Below are positions 1-8,934 of a DNA stretch of 63,314 nt, one piece after another. The position numbers and the translations under genes were made by a program. Origin of the DNA: Lentisphaerota bacterium. Lineage in GTDB: Bacteria; Verrucomicrobiota; Lentisphaeria; Victivallales; Victivallaceae. The notes below the pieces were generated by a model. The model did not search any database, was not told where the DNA came from, and saw nothing but the letters and a program-made list of their open reading frames with translations. Positions within the stretch are counted from its first letter, which is position 1. The number at the start of each line of letters is the position of its first letter. The stretch spans positions 1 to 63,314 of the forward strand of contig SUWA01000004.1 of NCBI GenBank assembly GCA_015061695.1, read 5' to 3'.

Positions 1-2
1 AG

Positions 3-99
3 CGCGGATGCATCACGAGTTTTGCAAGGAGCGAACGAGGGAGTGTACGACTGTACTCGACCGAGTGAGCGACGCCGGCAAGGCTCGTGAGGCGCCGCG
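3..99. other. GC-rich nested inverted-repeat element
   Basis: Bases 3-7 pair with 95-99, and 13-25 pair with 78-90 (13 positions, two of them G-U if transcribed from the plus strand). A smaller stem lies around 41-58. No convincing gene is seen; an open frame through the element runs on into the tRNA complement. It may be a structured RNA or a dispersed palindromic repeat, and it may extend beyond the left edge of the window. Confidence 0.4.
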
Positions 100-117
100 A
101 TATGAAGCAAAAAAAAT

Positions 118-193
118 TGGAGCGAGTGAACGGATTCGAACCGTCGACAGTCACGTTGGCAACGTGATACTCTACCAGCTGAGTTACACTCGC
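118..193 (-). tRNA. tRNA-Gly(GCC)
   Basis: The minus strand folds into a full cloverleaf. The 7-bp acceptor stem is GCGAGTG/CACTCGC, the D-arm is ACTC/GAGT, the anticodon stem is TCACG/CGTGA with loop TTGCCAA (anticodon GCC), and the T-loop is TTCGAAT. The discriminator base T and an encoded CCA follow. A run of eight T on the minus strand (109-116) just downstream may end transcription. Confidence 0.96.
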
Positions 194-209
194 TCATTGC
201 GATATATTT

Positions 210-237
210 AATATATAACGAAAATGATTAAATGCAA
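210..237 (-). promoter_or_regulatory. Putative promoter of tRNA-Gly
   Basis: On the minus strand TTGCAT (237-232) is followed after 16 bases by TATATT (215-210). The predicted start lies about 10 bases before the mature tRNA 5' end. The call rests only on the hexamers and position. Confidence 0.5.
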
Positions 238-249
238 ATGAAAAAATGA

Positions 250-325
250 AAAAGGGCTGGAAAAATCATAAAAATGATGATTCCTGCCCGGACTGCAGCA
301 AATCATCTTTGGCTGCAGCCCTTTT
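250..325 (-). terminator. Possible terminator after the GntR-type regulator
   Basis: AAAAGGGCTG (250-259) is complementary to CAGCCCTTTT (316-325), and on the minus strand the second arm is followed by a T-rich stretch. The loop is long (56 bases) and holds a second CTGCAG pair, so the exact fold is uncertain. One arm overlaps the stop codon of the regulator. Confidence 0.35.
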
Positions 326-1376
326 ACTGACTGATCTGACGTATGGGTACTGTTTCGCCGGTAACTATTTTCAGATTGGTCAAATCGTGACGTTCAACGC
401 CTTGCAGCAGCGAATCCATGATCGACCATGCCTGATGAGCCATTTCCGCGGCATAGTTGGTAACCGATGTCGGGCGCGGCGAAAGTTCCGGCACCAGATC
501 GTCGCAGCCCATGATAGCCAGTTCGCTGCCGATTTTTATGCCGTTATTGGCGCAGAAGTTGTACAGGTGTTCCATACAGCTGCCAGGGGCGATCACTGCT
601 TCGGGCAAATGGTGTGAATTCATCATCTTATGCATGTTGCGGCTGAAGGTGTTCCACTCGTAGGTGTATTGGAATACCCATTCAGGATAGACCGGAAGAT
701 GCTTTTCGGACATAATACGGTAGTAATCCAACAGCCGCATCAGCTGGGTCGGAGTATTGTTCCAATTTTCACCCTGATGAATGTAGGCGATTTTTGTATA
801 TTGTTTCTGAAAGAGATATTCCATTTGCAGCGGAGTCGCCGGAGCGTTCCGCAATTCCGCGCCCAGCGTAACTGCGTGTCGCGGAAATATTTCCACGCAA
901 TAACGCACATGCCTGCGGATAAAAGCAGCCCGGGATGTCTCGCGTGGTCCGCCCAGAAAAACCATATTCGCCGGAGAGTTTTTCAACAATGCCAGCAACC
1001 CGGATTCGTCCATATTGGCAATATCAACCAGTTTCAGTTCCAAGCCACGCTCCCGGGCAATGGAGCGGGCAGTTTCAAAAAGTATGTCGTTGAAACCGGG
1101 ATGTTTTGCCGGATACAACACCTCATGCAGATAAAGCACCCGGTTTTTGCCGGTGCGGAATTTTTTATAACAGCCCTGCCGTAACCTGATTTCTATAAAA
1201 CCATTCTGCTCCAGACGGCTCAACTCCGCTTCCAGCAGCGTGCGCCCCACGCCGCTTTGTCCGATCATGGTGCGGATTCCCGGCAACTTACCGCCGGGCG
1301 GCAGATTTGCCAAAACATTCTCCAGATAATCAGCAGCAAGATTACGTTTATAGGTAATTTTAGAGTATTTTTCCAT
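324..1376 (-). CDS. GntR/LacI-type transcriptional regulator
   Basis: This 350-residue protein has an N-terminal winged helix (about residues 5-70; LPGIRTMIGQSGVG-type wHTH followed by LSRLEQNGFIEIRLRQG) and a C-terminal periplasmic-binding-protein-like sensor domain (about 80-345). The sensor shows the LacI-like stretch ELAIMGCDDL and a terminal ETVPIRQ. The architecture is that of GntR-headed sugar-responsive regulators. The ATG at 1376 is preferred over upstream frame extension because GGAG lies 8 bases ahead of it. The gene is divergent from the pseudopilin/carbohydrate operon at 1687-7416, which is its likely target; the effector sugar cannot be read from the sequence. Confidence 0.85.
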   Translation of the reverse strand: MEKYSKITYKRNLAADYLENVLANLPPGGKLPGIRTMIGQSGVGRTLLEAELSRLEQNGFIEIRLRQGCYKKFRTGKNRVLYLHEVLYPAKHPGFNDILFETARSIARERGLELKLVDIANMDESGLLALLKNSPANMVFLGGPRETSRAAFIRRHVRYCVEIFPRHAVTLGAELRNAPATPLQMEYLFQKQYTKIAYIHQGENWNNTPTQLMRLLDYYRIMSEKHLPVYPEWVFQYTYEWNTFSRNMHKMMNSHHLPEAVIAPGSCMEHLYNFCANNGIKIGSELAIMGCDDLVPELSPRPTSVTNYAAEMAHQAWSIMDSLLQGVERHDLTNLKIVTGETVPIRQISQ

Positions 1377-1587
1377 AATCTGTCTCCAGATATTTGTCAG
1401 GGCATTATTCAGTACAGAGCTTGCGCAGAACACTTTACGTCAGAAAACGAATCTCCGGTATATCAATCCCGAAGCAAGTCCGGATAAATATAATCGCAGA
1501 AAGTACACATTGCAAATTGCTGTGCTGTTTCCTGTGCGGTTTTTCTTGATTTTTAATAATTGGCTATTAATAAAATAAACGGGAGGC

Positions 1588-1615
1588 TTGTAATCAGGTG
1601 ATTTTCAAGTATAAT
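1588..1615 (+). promoter_or_regulatory. Putative promoter of the pseudopilin-carbohydrate operon
   Basis: TTGTAA (1588-1593) is separated by 16 bases from a perfect TATAAT (1610-1615). This would start transcription near 1622, about 65 bases ahead of the gene at 1687. The region from 1434 to 1686 holds no gene. Confidence 0.5.
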
Positions 1616-1686
1616 TTCAATAATGTTTTTATCACTTTGGATCTTGTAAAAATCTTAAATATATACCATAAAACAGGGAGAAAAAC

Positions 1687-2469
1687 ATGAAAACCAACCT
1701 GAAAAAATTCACCTTGATCGAACTCCTGGTGGTCATCGCTATTATTGCGATCCTGGCGGCAATGCTTCTGCCGGCTCTTTCTGCAGCCCGTGAGCGCGCC
1801 CGTACCGCAAACTGTCTTGGCAATCTCAAGACTATAGGTCTTTGCCACAACTTGTATATGGATGATTATAAAGATTATCTGGTGCCCGGTCTGCGCAAAA
1901 ACTGCAAATATACCGCTACCAAACAGTGGCCGGCAACTATTTCCGGACTTGATACCCAACACAATTTTCCGTCAAGCTCACCCTACGGAATAAGTTATCC
2001 CAAAAATGAAAAGCGTGATGGTTCAACTTTTGCATGCCCCAGCGAAAGCGGAAGTTTTGCCCAGACTGAATTCGTTTATTTTCACTACATTGGCAACCAT
2101 CAGGTGCTGCAGAGCGAAGAAGATGCTGCCGGTAAAGCTTTCCGCCGCAACAGTTTTCCGGATCCCTCGGTAGTCAAGGTCTTTATGGACAGCGCCAAGC
2201 CCTCGGCAAGTACCACAAGTTATCCGCAGTATGCGTCGTTCCGTCATGGCGGCGGCGACCCCCGCGGGACACCCTATGCAGGTGCAGCGGCAACTCCTCT
2301 CCCGACCGGCGGTCTGTGCAATGTAGCTTTTCTTGATGGTCACGCCGCTTCGTTGAGTTTCAGAGAATTCAACGAAGGCGACTCCTTCAATACTGCTAAA
2401 GCGCTCAAGCAGGTTGGCGGCGGTAAAACGGTTGACGATCTGCCCTACAGCAAGCGCGGAGGTAATTGA
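1687..2469 (+). CDS. Type II secretion-like pseudopilin (prepilin N-terminal domain, DGH tail)
   Basis: This 260-residue protein starts with a short basic leader and the prepilin cleavage/methylation motif [24 protein letters not shown], so a prepilin peptidase should cut before the F and methylate it. The C-terminus has the family signature of a His followed by NVAFLDGHA (about residues 215-228), as in the large H-X9-DG pseudopilin-like families that are abundant in Lentisphaerota and Planctomycetes. RBS GGGAG lies before the ATG. Its TGA at 2467-2469 is five bases ahead of the next ATG, so it heads an operon with three carbohydrate-related genes. It probably acts as a periplasmic or outer-membrane-associated filament-like subunit. 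The role in substrate handling is inferred from context only. Confidence 0.88.
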   Translation: MKTNLKKFTLIELLVVIAIIAILAAMLLPALSAARERARTANCLGNLKTIGLCHNLYMDDYKDYLVPGLRKNCKYTATKQWPATISGLDTQHNFPSSSPYGISYPKNEKRDGSTFACPSESGSFAQTEFVYFHYIGNHQVLQSEEDAAGKAFRRNSFPDPSVVKVFMDSAKPSASTTSYPQYASFRHGGGDPRGTPYAGAAATPLPTGGLCNVAFLDGHAASLSFREFNEGDSFNTAKALKQVGGGKTVDDLPYSKRGGN

Positions 2470-2474
2470 TCAAT

Positions 2475-5339
2475 ATGAAGAACTTTATTTGTTTTGTACT
2501 GTTTGCACTGGCATTGCAGCTTGCTGCCGATGCGTATAAACCAGTTTATACTGCGCATCCGCCGGTGATCGACGGCAAGCTTGACGATCACTGCTGGAGT
2601 AAGGCGGAGGTTATTGACAAGTTCCTGCTTTTCAACGATCGCAATCAAACTCCCGCCAAGCGGAGAACCGAAGTCAAGATCGTTTATACCGATACAGCGA
2701 TCGTGTTGGGTTTCAAGGCGTATATTCCTGCCGACCGGCTGCCGGTAACTGATGACCCGATCACGACCATTTCCAGCACCGACTGCGTGGAATTCATGGT
2801 CACGCCATCCGACAGCAGCGACAGCTATCTGCATTTTATCGTCAACAGCTTCAACCGTACATTTGAACGTACCTGCGATCAGGGCGGTTTTGTCGGCAAC
2901 GCTGAATGGTTCTGCTATCACCGCAGCGCCACATGCAAGAGCAAGGATTTCTGGACTTGCGAGCTGGAAATACCTTATTCGGAACTGGGGATAAGTGATC
3001 CCAAGGCTGCCTGCTGGCGCTTCAATCTGGTGCGCGAGAGCTATAATCTGCCCAACGCAGATCAGGAAGTCAGCAGCCTTACCGGCGAAACCAACAATGC
3101 CGGTTCGTTCAAAAAACTCATGCCGCCGACCGTTGACCTTGCCCAATATGTCCTGAACTTTGATATTCCCCGCTGTATGGCTGAAATGCGTGACGGCAAG
3201 CAGTTCGTCACCGCGCAGGCAGAAGTGATTTCGCAGTCCAGCCGCACCATGTCTGCCGAAGTGATTTTCAGACCGCTTGAATACGGTATGCCCGGCAGAG
3301 CGCAAACTGCTGTGGATTTGACTGCCGGTCAAAAGGTCAGGATCACCATGCCGGCTTCTGAAATCAGGAAAACCGGCAAATATCAGGGCTGTTTTATCCT
3401 GCGTGACCCGGCAACTGCACGGGTGATGGCGCGTAAATACTTTGATTTGAACGTGGATTTTATTCCGCTTGCTATTGAATTGACCGATCCGCACTACCGT
3501 GATGCGATTTTTTACACGCAAAGGCTCGATAAAGTGCGCGGTATGGTCAAGGTCGATTCCGGCAATGCCGCAAGAATCATCGTAAGCGTACGGCAGAAAA
3601 ATGCCGCTAAAGCGCTGAAAACTCTGACTTTTGCAGCAGACAAAAATGTAAAATTTGAGTTCGATAACGCTATATTGCCCTACGGCAGACTGGAAATTTA
3701 TTCCGCAGTCTACGACAAAAACGGCAAACTGCTTGCCGAAAGCATCAAACCGTTCCGCAAACTTGAACACAAGCCCTGGGAAATGTATCAGGGTAAAGAC
3801 GGCATCTGGTACCGTAACGGCGAACCGGTCTTTATCCTCGGCGTATGGAACAGCGGACCGTCGAAAAAATTCATTCTTCCGGAATTCAATATTTCTATGG
3901 AAAAGCCCCAACACCCCGGCCAATTCCAGTTCAACCGCATCTTTTACGGCAAAAACCTTGCTCTGATGCGCAAGTTGAATTTCTGCGAAGAATCCGCCGA
4001 AGCTTTTGCCGTTCTGCTTCGCAAAAAACTTGACGATCCCAACTGCATGATACACTATCTTATGGATGAACCGGATTGTTTCGGACAGACTGCGGATAAT
4101 GTAAGCAAACTGGCGGCGTACCTTGCTGATATTGACCCCTACCGTCCTCTGCTGATCAGCACAGCATCCACCGGCGGTACGCGCTATATGAACTGCGGCG
4201 AAATCAACGCGTTCCATTGCTACCCGCGTACTGATCGCTACAAACTTATGGCGAACTTCGGCAAAATGGGTGTCTTACTCGACCACTGGCGCACGGCTTA
4301 CGATAATGCCAAACCGGGCTTCAAGCAGTCGGTATTGTGGCTGCATCAGGGATTCTGTTACGGTGATGTGGGCTTGCGCGAAAGCCGTATTCCGACCTAT
4401 CAGGAATTCCGCAATCAGAATTTGTACGCGTTGACCATAGGTGCTGCCGGTATCTTGCAGTACAACCGCTGTGAAGAACAGTTTCCTGAACTTTATGCGG
4501 GGCTGCCGGTACTGGCGCGCGAACTTAAAATCGTCGGCAACGAAGCGGTCATCCGCAGTAATGCCGCCGAAAAAGTGACCGTTTCTGACAAAGACCTGCG
4601 CGTGCTTGCCAAATACAACCCCATCAGTGGAACCTACTGGCTGCTGGCAGTCAACGGTTCCGATAAAGATCAAGATTTCACCATCAACTTTGCTCCTTTT
4701 GCAGGCAAAAAAATCCAGGTTTTGAGCGAAAACCGTACCTGCGAATTCAAAAATGGTTCGCTGATCGAAAAATTCACTCCGTGGCAGGCAAAAGTTTTCA
4801 CCACCGATCTGCGCGATTTCAAGCTGCAGAGCATTTCTGAAGTTGAAAACATTATTGAAAAAGAATATGCCAAGCGCGTCAAGCCCGGCAATATCGTTTA
4901 TCAGCGCTACGAAAACGAGGGCGTAAAGGTCTTTGCTTCCAGCAACAAGTATAAAAATCAGTTCAATGAATGCAGTTTGTGGCACTTGGCTGACGGCGTG
5001 ACTACCGGGACGGTCGGCGACCGGCCGCACGGCGGCGGCGTGGTGGTTTCCTGCGATGCCACGCCCAACCAGACTCCGGACTGGATCGAGTATGAGTTCC
5101 TCAAGCCTGCCAGGATCGGCAGAGTGGTACTTTATCCGGCGCAGAACAGCATAAAGGATTACTCCATTCAGATCGAGCGTGACGGCAAATTTATCACTGT
5201 TGCCGAGGTGAAAGATGGTAACGGCGCAGAACAGACGGTCACGTTTACGCCGGAAGAAACTAGGCGTATGCGTCTGGTGGTGACTGCCAATCGCGGTGCC
5301 AATACACGATTGTTTGAAATTGAAGTTTACGAAAAATAA
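2475..5339 (+). CDS. Secreted CBM9-like / glycosidase-like / discoidin multidomain protein
   Basis: This is a protein of about 954 residues with a signal peptide (FICFVLFALALQLAADA). A carbohydrate-binding family-9-like domain follows (about 20-210; IDGKLDDHCWSKAE opening, ELEIPYSELG near the end). Two beta-sandwich stretches come next, then a putative TIM-barrel region (about 415-640; WYRNGEPVFILGVWNSG, YLMDEPDCFGQ with candidate acid D-E). A C-terminal F5/8-type discoidin domain occupies about 835-954. The ATG at 2475 is chosen over an in-frame TTG at 2466 because GGAGG at 2458-2462 is well spaced from it. It probably binds or cleaves a plant or mucin glycan outside the cytoplasm. The exact glycosidase family is not identifiable by eye. 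Confidence 0.8.
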   Translation: MKNFICFVLFALALQLAADAYKPVYTAHPPVIDGKLDDHCWSKAEVIDKFLLFNDRNQTPAKRRTEVKIVYTDTAIVLGFKAYIPADRLPVTDDPITTISSTDCVEFMVTPSDSSDSYLHFIVNSFNRTFERTCDQGGFVGNAEWFCYHRSATCKSKDFWTCELEIPYSELGISDPKAACWRFNLVRESYNLPNADQEVSSLTGETNNAGSFKKLMPPTVDLAQYVLNFDIPRCMAEMRDGKQFVTAQAEVISQSSRTMSAEVIFRPLEYGMPGRAQTAVDLTAGQKVRITMPASEIRKTGKYQGCFILRDPATARVMARKYFDLNVDFIPLAIELTDPHYRDAIFYTQRLDKVRGMVKVDSGNAARIIVSVRQKNAAKALKTLTFAADKNVKFEFDNAILPYGRLEIYSAVYDKNGKLLAESIKPFRKLEHKPWEMYQGKDGIWYRNGEPVFILGVWNSGPSKKFILPEFNISMEKPQHPGQFQFNRIFYGKNLALMRKLNFCEESAEAFAVLLRKKLDDPNCMIHYLMDEPDCFGQTADNVSKLAAYLADIDPYRPLLISTASTGGTRYMNCGEINAFHCYPRTDRYKLMANFGKMGVLLDHWRTAYDNAKPGFKQSVLWLHQGFCYGDVGLRESRIPTYQEFRNQNLYALTIGAAGILQYNRCEEQFPELYAGLPVLARELKIVGNEAVIRSNAAEKVTVSDKDLRVLAKYNPISGTYWLLAVNGSDKDQDFTINFAPFAGKKIQVLSENRTCEFKNGSLIEKFTPWQAKVFTTDLRDFKLQSISEVENIIEKEYAKRVKPGNIVYQRYENEGVKVFASSNKYKNQFNECSLWHLADGVTTGTVGDRPHGGGVVVSCDATPNQTPDWIEYEFLKPARIGRVVLYPAQNSIKDYSIQIERDGKFITVAEVKDGNGAEQTVTFTPEETRRMRLVVTANRGANTRLFEIEVYEK

Positions 5340-5362
5340 TTTATTGAAAAGGATCTATTGTT

Positions 5363-6091
5363 ATGAAAAAGCTTTTTCTGACTCTTACGGCGGCCTTGAC
5401 TGTACTGGCTGTGAATGCTGATGTAAAAAATGCCAAACCGGTTTTTGAACTCAACTGCAATGCCGGAGATTTTTCGCTGTTGCGGGATATTTCGCCCAAC
5501 AACAGCAAGATCGTCATCCACAATCAGGATAAACTCGGCTGGTGCGACGGCCCTGACGGCAAGGCACTGGAATTCGTTGCTGAATACCCGGATCCCTATA
5601 CCCCCCGCGCCTGTCTTGAAGTGCCGCAGCCGAAAAACTTTGATGCCACCAAAGGTTTCACTATGCTGGTCAAATTCAAAACCTGCAAAAATTTTGATTA
5701 CAAAAAACGTTACCAGTTCATGCATCTGGCGCAGGGGACTGATAACATCACCGGGTTTTCGATCTTCTTTTCGTGGAGAACTTTCCAGTGCCGTTATGGC
5801 GAAAAGAGCAAGGTAGCGGCTCACTCCAACCAGTCCAAAGTCGTTTTCAAAGCCGACACCTGGTATGAGGGCGCAGTGGTTTATGACGGCAAAAAGATGT
5901 CAGTCTATATCAATAAAGAACTGCACGGCACGGAAGACAAAGCCCAAGTCCCCCCGATCAACAAGCGCTGTAAACTCTACATTGGCGCGACCAGCCCCAC
6001 TGGGGCCGGTTACGGATGCGTCGGTGCGATCAGTTCCATCAAGCTTTATCAGGAAGTCTTTACTGCTGAAGATATAGCAAATTTGGATTAA
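5363..6091 (+). CDS. Secreted LamG/concanavalin-like domain protein
   Basis: This 242-residue protein has a signal peptide (MKKLFLTLTAALTVLAVNA) followed by a single laminin-G/concanavalin-A-like jelly-roll domain. Typical strands are visible: GFTMLVKFKT, a WYEGAVVYDGKKMSVYINKE stretch and a terminal GAISSIKLYQEVFTAEDI. Such domains bind glycans or sit on secreted sugar-processing enzymes. It lies 23 bases after the CBM9-like gene with an AAAGGA ribosome site and belongs to the same operon. No catalytic residues are evident, so a binding role is more likely than hydrolysis. Confidence 0.8.
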   Translation: MKKLFLTLTAALTVLAVNADVKNAKPVFELNCNAGDFSLLRDISPNNSKIVIHNQDKLGWCDGPDGKALEFVAEYPDPYTPRACLEVPQPKNFDATKGFTMLVKFKTCKNFDYKKRYQFMHLAQGTDNITGFSIFFSWRTFQCRYGEKSKVAAHSNQSKVVFKADTWYEGAVVYDGKKMSVYINKELHGTEDKAQVPPINKRCKLYIGATSPTGAGYGCVGAISSIKLYQEVFTAEDIANLD

Positions 6092-6117
6092 TTTGAAATT
6101 CAGAAATTTTCAAAACT

Positions 6118-7416
6118 ATGTTTCACGATTTTTTTAAGCTTTCGCGCCAGACCGTGCCGGTCGGCAAGTCGATTCAGATAACCTTGTCGGCGCGGTTTGC
6201 TTCGCAGCAGCTTTTTGAGCGCGGCGAACTTGTACTCAAGTTTATGAACAGCAACTCGCTGACCGTGGATCAACATGTTCCGTTGTGGCGGCAGTATGAT
6301 ACCATACCGTTTGAGGTGGTTGACCGCGTGCCCGGTGCGATCAGCTTTGAAGTTACAGCCGCTTGTGAGGGCGAATTGCGTTTTCTGCTGGCTGCCAGGC
6401 GCGACAATATGGAGCTGGAAGTCTGCCAGTTCGGCATTTATGCGTTAAAAGATGATTTGCTTGCGCTGCACCCTTACCGGGGCGATTTTCATGTGCACAG
6501 CAACAGTTCGGAGTGCGCTTTTCCGGATGAAGATCCGCTGCACGTAGCGGCGATCGGACGCTTGCGAGGGTTGGATTTTATAACTTTTACAGATCATATG
6601 CAAATGGATACCGGAAAAGCGGTCGCTGACTTCTGGCGCGAAGCTGTTCCGGAGTATCAAATTTTTGCGGCAGAAGAAGTTCATCAGCTCAAAAGCCAAC
6701 AGGAATCGCTCTACCGGCACAACAATTTTCTGCCCGGAGTGCATATAATAAATTTTGGCGGCAGCTGGAGTGTTGCCACACTGGAAAATGATAAGTTCGA
6801 GCAGTACACTGCCGAAATTGCCCAACGCGCTGCCAAGCTTGATCCCGCGCTGTCGCCGGATGTGCGCAAGATCATCGCCGGAGCTGAATGGATCATTGAT
6901 AAAATCCACGCTTCCGGCGGCATGGCGATCTATTGTCACCCGTACTGGAAGCCGCATAACCGCTACGATATGCCGGTAGAAGCACGTGAAGCGATCTTCA
7001 AAAGCAATAAATTTGATGCGGTGGAAATCATCGGTCTGGGGACAGCTGATAAAAATGCTCTTTATCGTGAGAGCAACAATCAGGCGGTGGCACGCTGGCA
7101 GAGTGCCAGTCTGGCGGCAGGCAGAATGCTGCCGGTGACCGGAGCTACTGACAGTCACAATTCCCGGAATAATCTGGGCAGACAATACAGCATAGTTCTG
7201 GCTGAAGATTGCACGGTTTCGGGCATAAAAAAGGCGGTTGTTGCCGGCAACTGCGCTGCCGTTATGGCGCATGACAACGAAGAACGGCGTGTATACGGTA
7301 ATGAGCGTATCACTGAATATGTGAACTTTCTGCTGCGCGAATATTATCCGCTGCATGATGAAATTTGCGCACTTGAGGGCTTGACTATGCTCAAAAAGCT
7401 GCGGGAAGAAATTTAA
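6118..7416 (+). CDS. PHP-domain metal-dependent hydrolase (CehA/McbA-like)
   Basis: This 432-residue protein has an N-terminal beta-rich region (1-115) followed by a PHP domain. Metal-binding motifs are visible: GDFHVHSN, FITFTDHMQ, a central FAAEEVH, AIYCHPYW and GATDSHN. These match the trinuclear metal site of PHP phosphoesterase-like enzymes, especially the CehA/McbA branch often found beside polysaccharide genes. No signal peptide is seen, so it is probably cytoplasmic, in contrast to its three upstream neighbours. It follows the LamG gene by 26 bases, but the ribosome site is weak. The substrate is unknown. Confidence 0.8.
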   Translation: MFHDFFKLSRQTVPVGKSIQITLSARFASQQLFERGELVLKFMNSNSLTVDQHVPLWRQYDTIPFEVVDRVPGAISFEVTAACEGELRFLLAARRDNMELEVCQFGIYALKDDLLALHPYRGDFHVHSNSSECAFPDEDPLHVAAIGRLRGLDFITFTDHMQMDTGKAVADFWREAVPEYQIFAAEEVHQLKSQQESLYRHNNFLPGVHIINFGGSWSVATLENDKFEQYTAEIAQRAAKLDPALSPDVRKIIAGAEWIIDKIHASGGMAIYCHPYWKPHNRYDMPVEAREAIFKSNKFDAVEIIGLGTADKNALYRESNNQAVARWQSASLAAGRMLPVTGATDSHNSRNNLGRQYSIVLAEDCTVSGIKKAVVAGNCAAVMAHDNEERRVYGNERITEYVNFLLREYYPLHDEICALEGLTMLKKLREEI

Positions 7417-7422
7417 CCGGAA

Positions 7423-7496
7423 AACCGGCAGGCGATCTGCCGGTTCCAGACAGTTAAGAAACGGGGCTGTTGCAAAAAAATCTGCAACAGCCCCGT
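7423..7496. terminator. Tandem hairpins between convergent genes
   Basis: Two hairpins lie between the PHP gene and ahcY. The first is AACCGGCAG (7423-7431) with CTGCCGGTT (7437-7445). The second is a perfect 14-bp stem, ACGGGGCTGTTGCA (7461-7474) with its complement at 7483-7496. Neither has a clear T-run, so they may be bidirectional terminators or transcript-end stabilisers. Confidence 0.5.
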
Positions 7497-7515
7497 TGTA
7501 AAGAGCGAAAAGCGG

Positions 7516-8922
7516 TCAGTAGCGGTAAGTATCCGGCTTGAACGGGCCCTCAACCGCAACGCCAATGTAGTCAGCCTGCTTTTGAGTAAGTCTGGTGAGC
7601 TTGGCACCAAGTTTTTCCAAATGCAGCCGCGCGACTTCTTCGTCCAATTTTTTGTCAAGCAAATAAACTCCGACCTTGCGATCGGGATTGCGTGCAATAT
7701 CGATCTGGGCAAGAGTCTGGTTGGTAAAACTGTTGCTCATCACAAAGCTGGGGTGCCCGGTGGCACAACCGAGATTGACCAAACGGCCCTCGGCCAGCAA
7801 ATAGATCGAGTGGCCGTCAGGATAGGTGTAACGCGAAACCGGACAGGAACTGTCTTTGATAACAGTTTTTTTGACATCGGGCCACGCTTCGAGCCGGGCG
7901 ACCTGAATTTCGTTGTCAAAGTGGCCGATATTGCAGACAATGGCCTGATCCTTCATCTGACTCATGTGTTCAGCCGTGATGATGTCGCAGTTGCCGGTGG
8001 TGGTTACATAAATATCGGCTTCCGGCAAAGCATCCTCGACCGTACAGACCTGAAAACCGGCCATACAGGCTTGCAGCGCACAAATGGGATCGACTTCGCT
8101 GACCAACACGCGGGCGCGCTCGTTGCGCATAGCTTCGGCACAGCCTTTGCCGACATCGCCATAGCCGCACACCATGACCGTTTTGCCGGAAATCATGACA
8201 TCGAGTGCCCGCTTGATGCCGTCAGGCAAACTGTGGCGGCAGCCATAAATATTGTCGAATTTGCTTTTGGTTACGGAGTCGTTGACATTGACCGCCGGGA
8301 AAAGCAGTTCATTCTTTTCGGCCATTTGAATAAGACGATGGACACCGGTGGTGGTTTCTTCGGAAACGCCCTTGACATTGGCCGCGACTTTGTGCCAATG
8401 GCCGGGTTTTTCTTTGAGAACTTTTTTCAACAGAGCGTTGATGATCTGCAACTCTGTTACATCGGTCGGCTCATCCAGAATCGAAGGATCATCTTCCGCC
8501 GCTACGCCGCGATGGATCAACAAAGTGGCGTCGCCGCCATCGTCCACGATCTGATCAGGGCCGCTGCCGTCGGGGAAAGTGAGTGCATCATAAGTACACT
8601 GCCAATATTCTTCGAGCGTTTCGCCCTTCCATGCAAAAACCGGCACCCCCATATCGGCGATCGCCGCGGCAGCATGATCCTGGGTGGAAAAAATATTGCA
8701 GCTGGCCCAGCGGACATCAGCGCCCAGCGCTTTGAGAGTTTTGATCAAAACCGCAGTCTGAATGGTCATGTGCAAACTGCCGGAAATCTTGATACCCTTG
8801 AGCGGCTGTTCCGCACCGTACTTGCGGCAGGTGGCCATCAAACCGGGCATTTCCTGCTCGGCGATCTCAATTTCGCGGCGGCCGAAATCGGCCAGATTAA
8901 TATCTCTGACTTTATAATCCAT
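7516..8922 (-). CDS. ahcY: Adenosylhomocysteinase
   Basis: This 468-residue enzyme hydrolyses S-adenosylhomocysteine to adenosine and homocysteine in the methyl cycle. The length matches the long bacterial form. Family landmarks are present: [14 protein letters not shown] near the N-terminus, [13 protein letters not shown] (catalytic Lys/Asp region), the NAD-binding [15 protein letters not shown], and the C-terminal tail PFKPDTYRY. The gene is last in a minus-strand operon and lies 12 bases after the DAHP synthase gene. No SAH riboswitch is seen in that short gap, so expression is probably set by the promoter at 10937-10965. Confidence 0.97.
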   Translation of the reverse strand: MDYKVRDINLADFGRREIEIAEQEMPGLMATCRKYGAEQPLKGIKISGSLHMTIQTAVLIKTLKALGADVRWASCNIFSTQDHAAAAIADMGVPVFAWKGETLEEYWQCTYDALTFPDGSGPDQIVDDGGDATLLIHRGVAAEDDPSILDEPTDVTELQIINALLKKVLKEKPGHWHKVAANVKGVSEETTTGVHRLIQMAEKNELLFPAVNVNDSVTKSKFDNIYGCRHSLPDGIKRALDVMISGKTVMVCGYGDVGKGCAEAMRNERARVLVSEVDPICALQACMAGFQVCTVEDALPEADIYVTTTGNCDIITAEHMSQMKDQAIVCNIGHFDNEIQVARLEAWPDVKKTVIKDSSCPVSRYTYPDGHSIYLLAEGRLVNLGCATGHPSFVMSNSFTNQTLAQIDIARNPDRKVGVYLLDKKLDEEVARLHLEKLGAKLTRLTQKQADYIGVAVEGPFKPDTYRY

Positions 8923-8934
8923 AATATAAATACC

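Noticed and set aside
2445-4217. 590-codon open frame antisense to the CBM9-like gene
   Set aside because: Shadow of a real gene with signal peptide and domains; no recognisable domain in the antisense frame.
8922-8934. SAH riboswitch ahead of ahcY
   Set aside because: The gap to the upstream gene is only 12 bases, too short for the aptamer.
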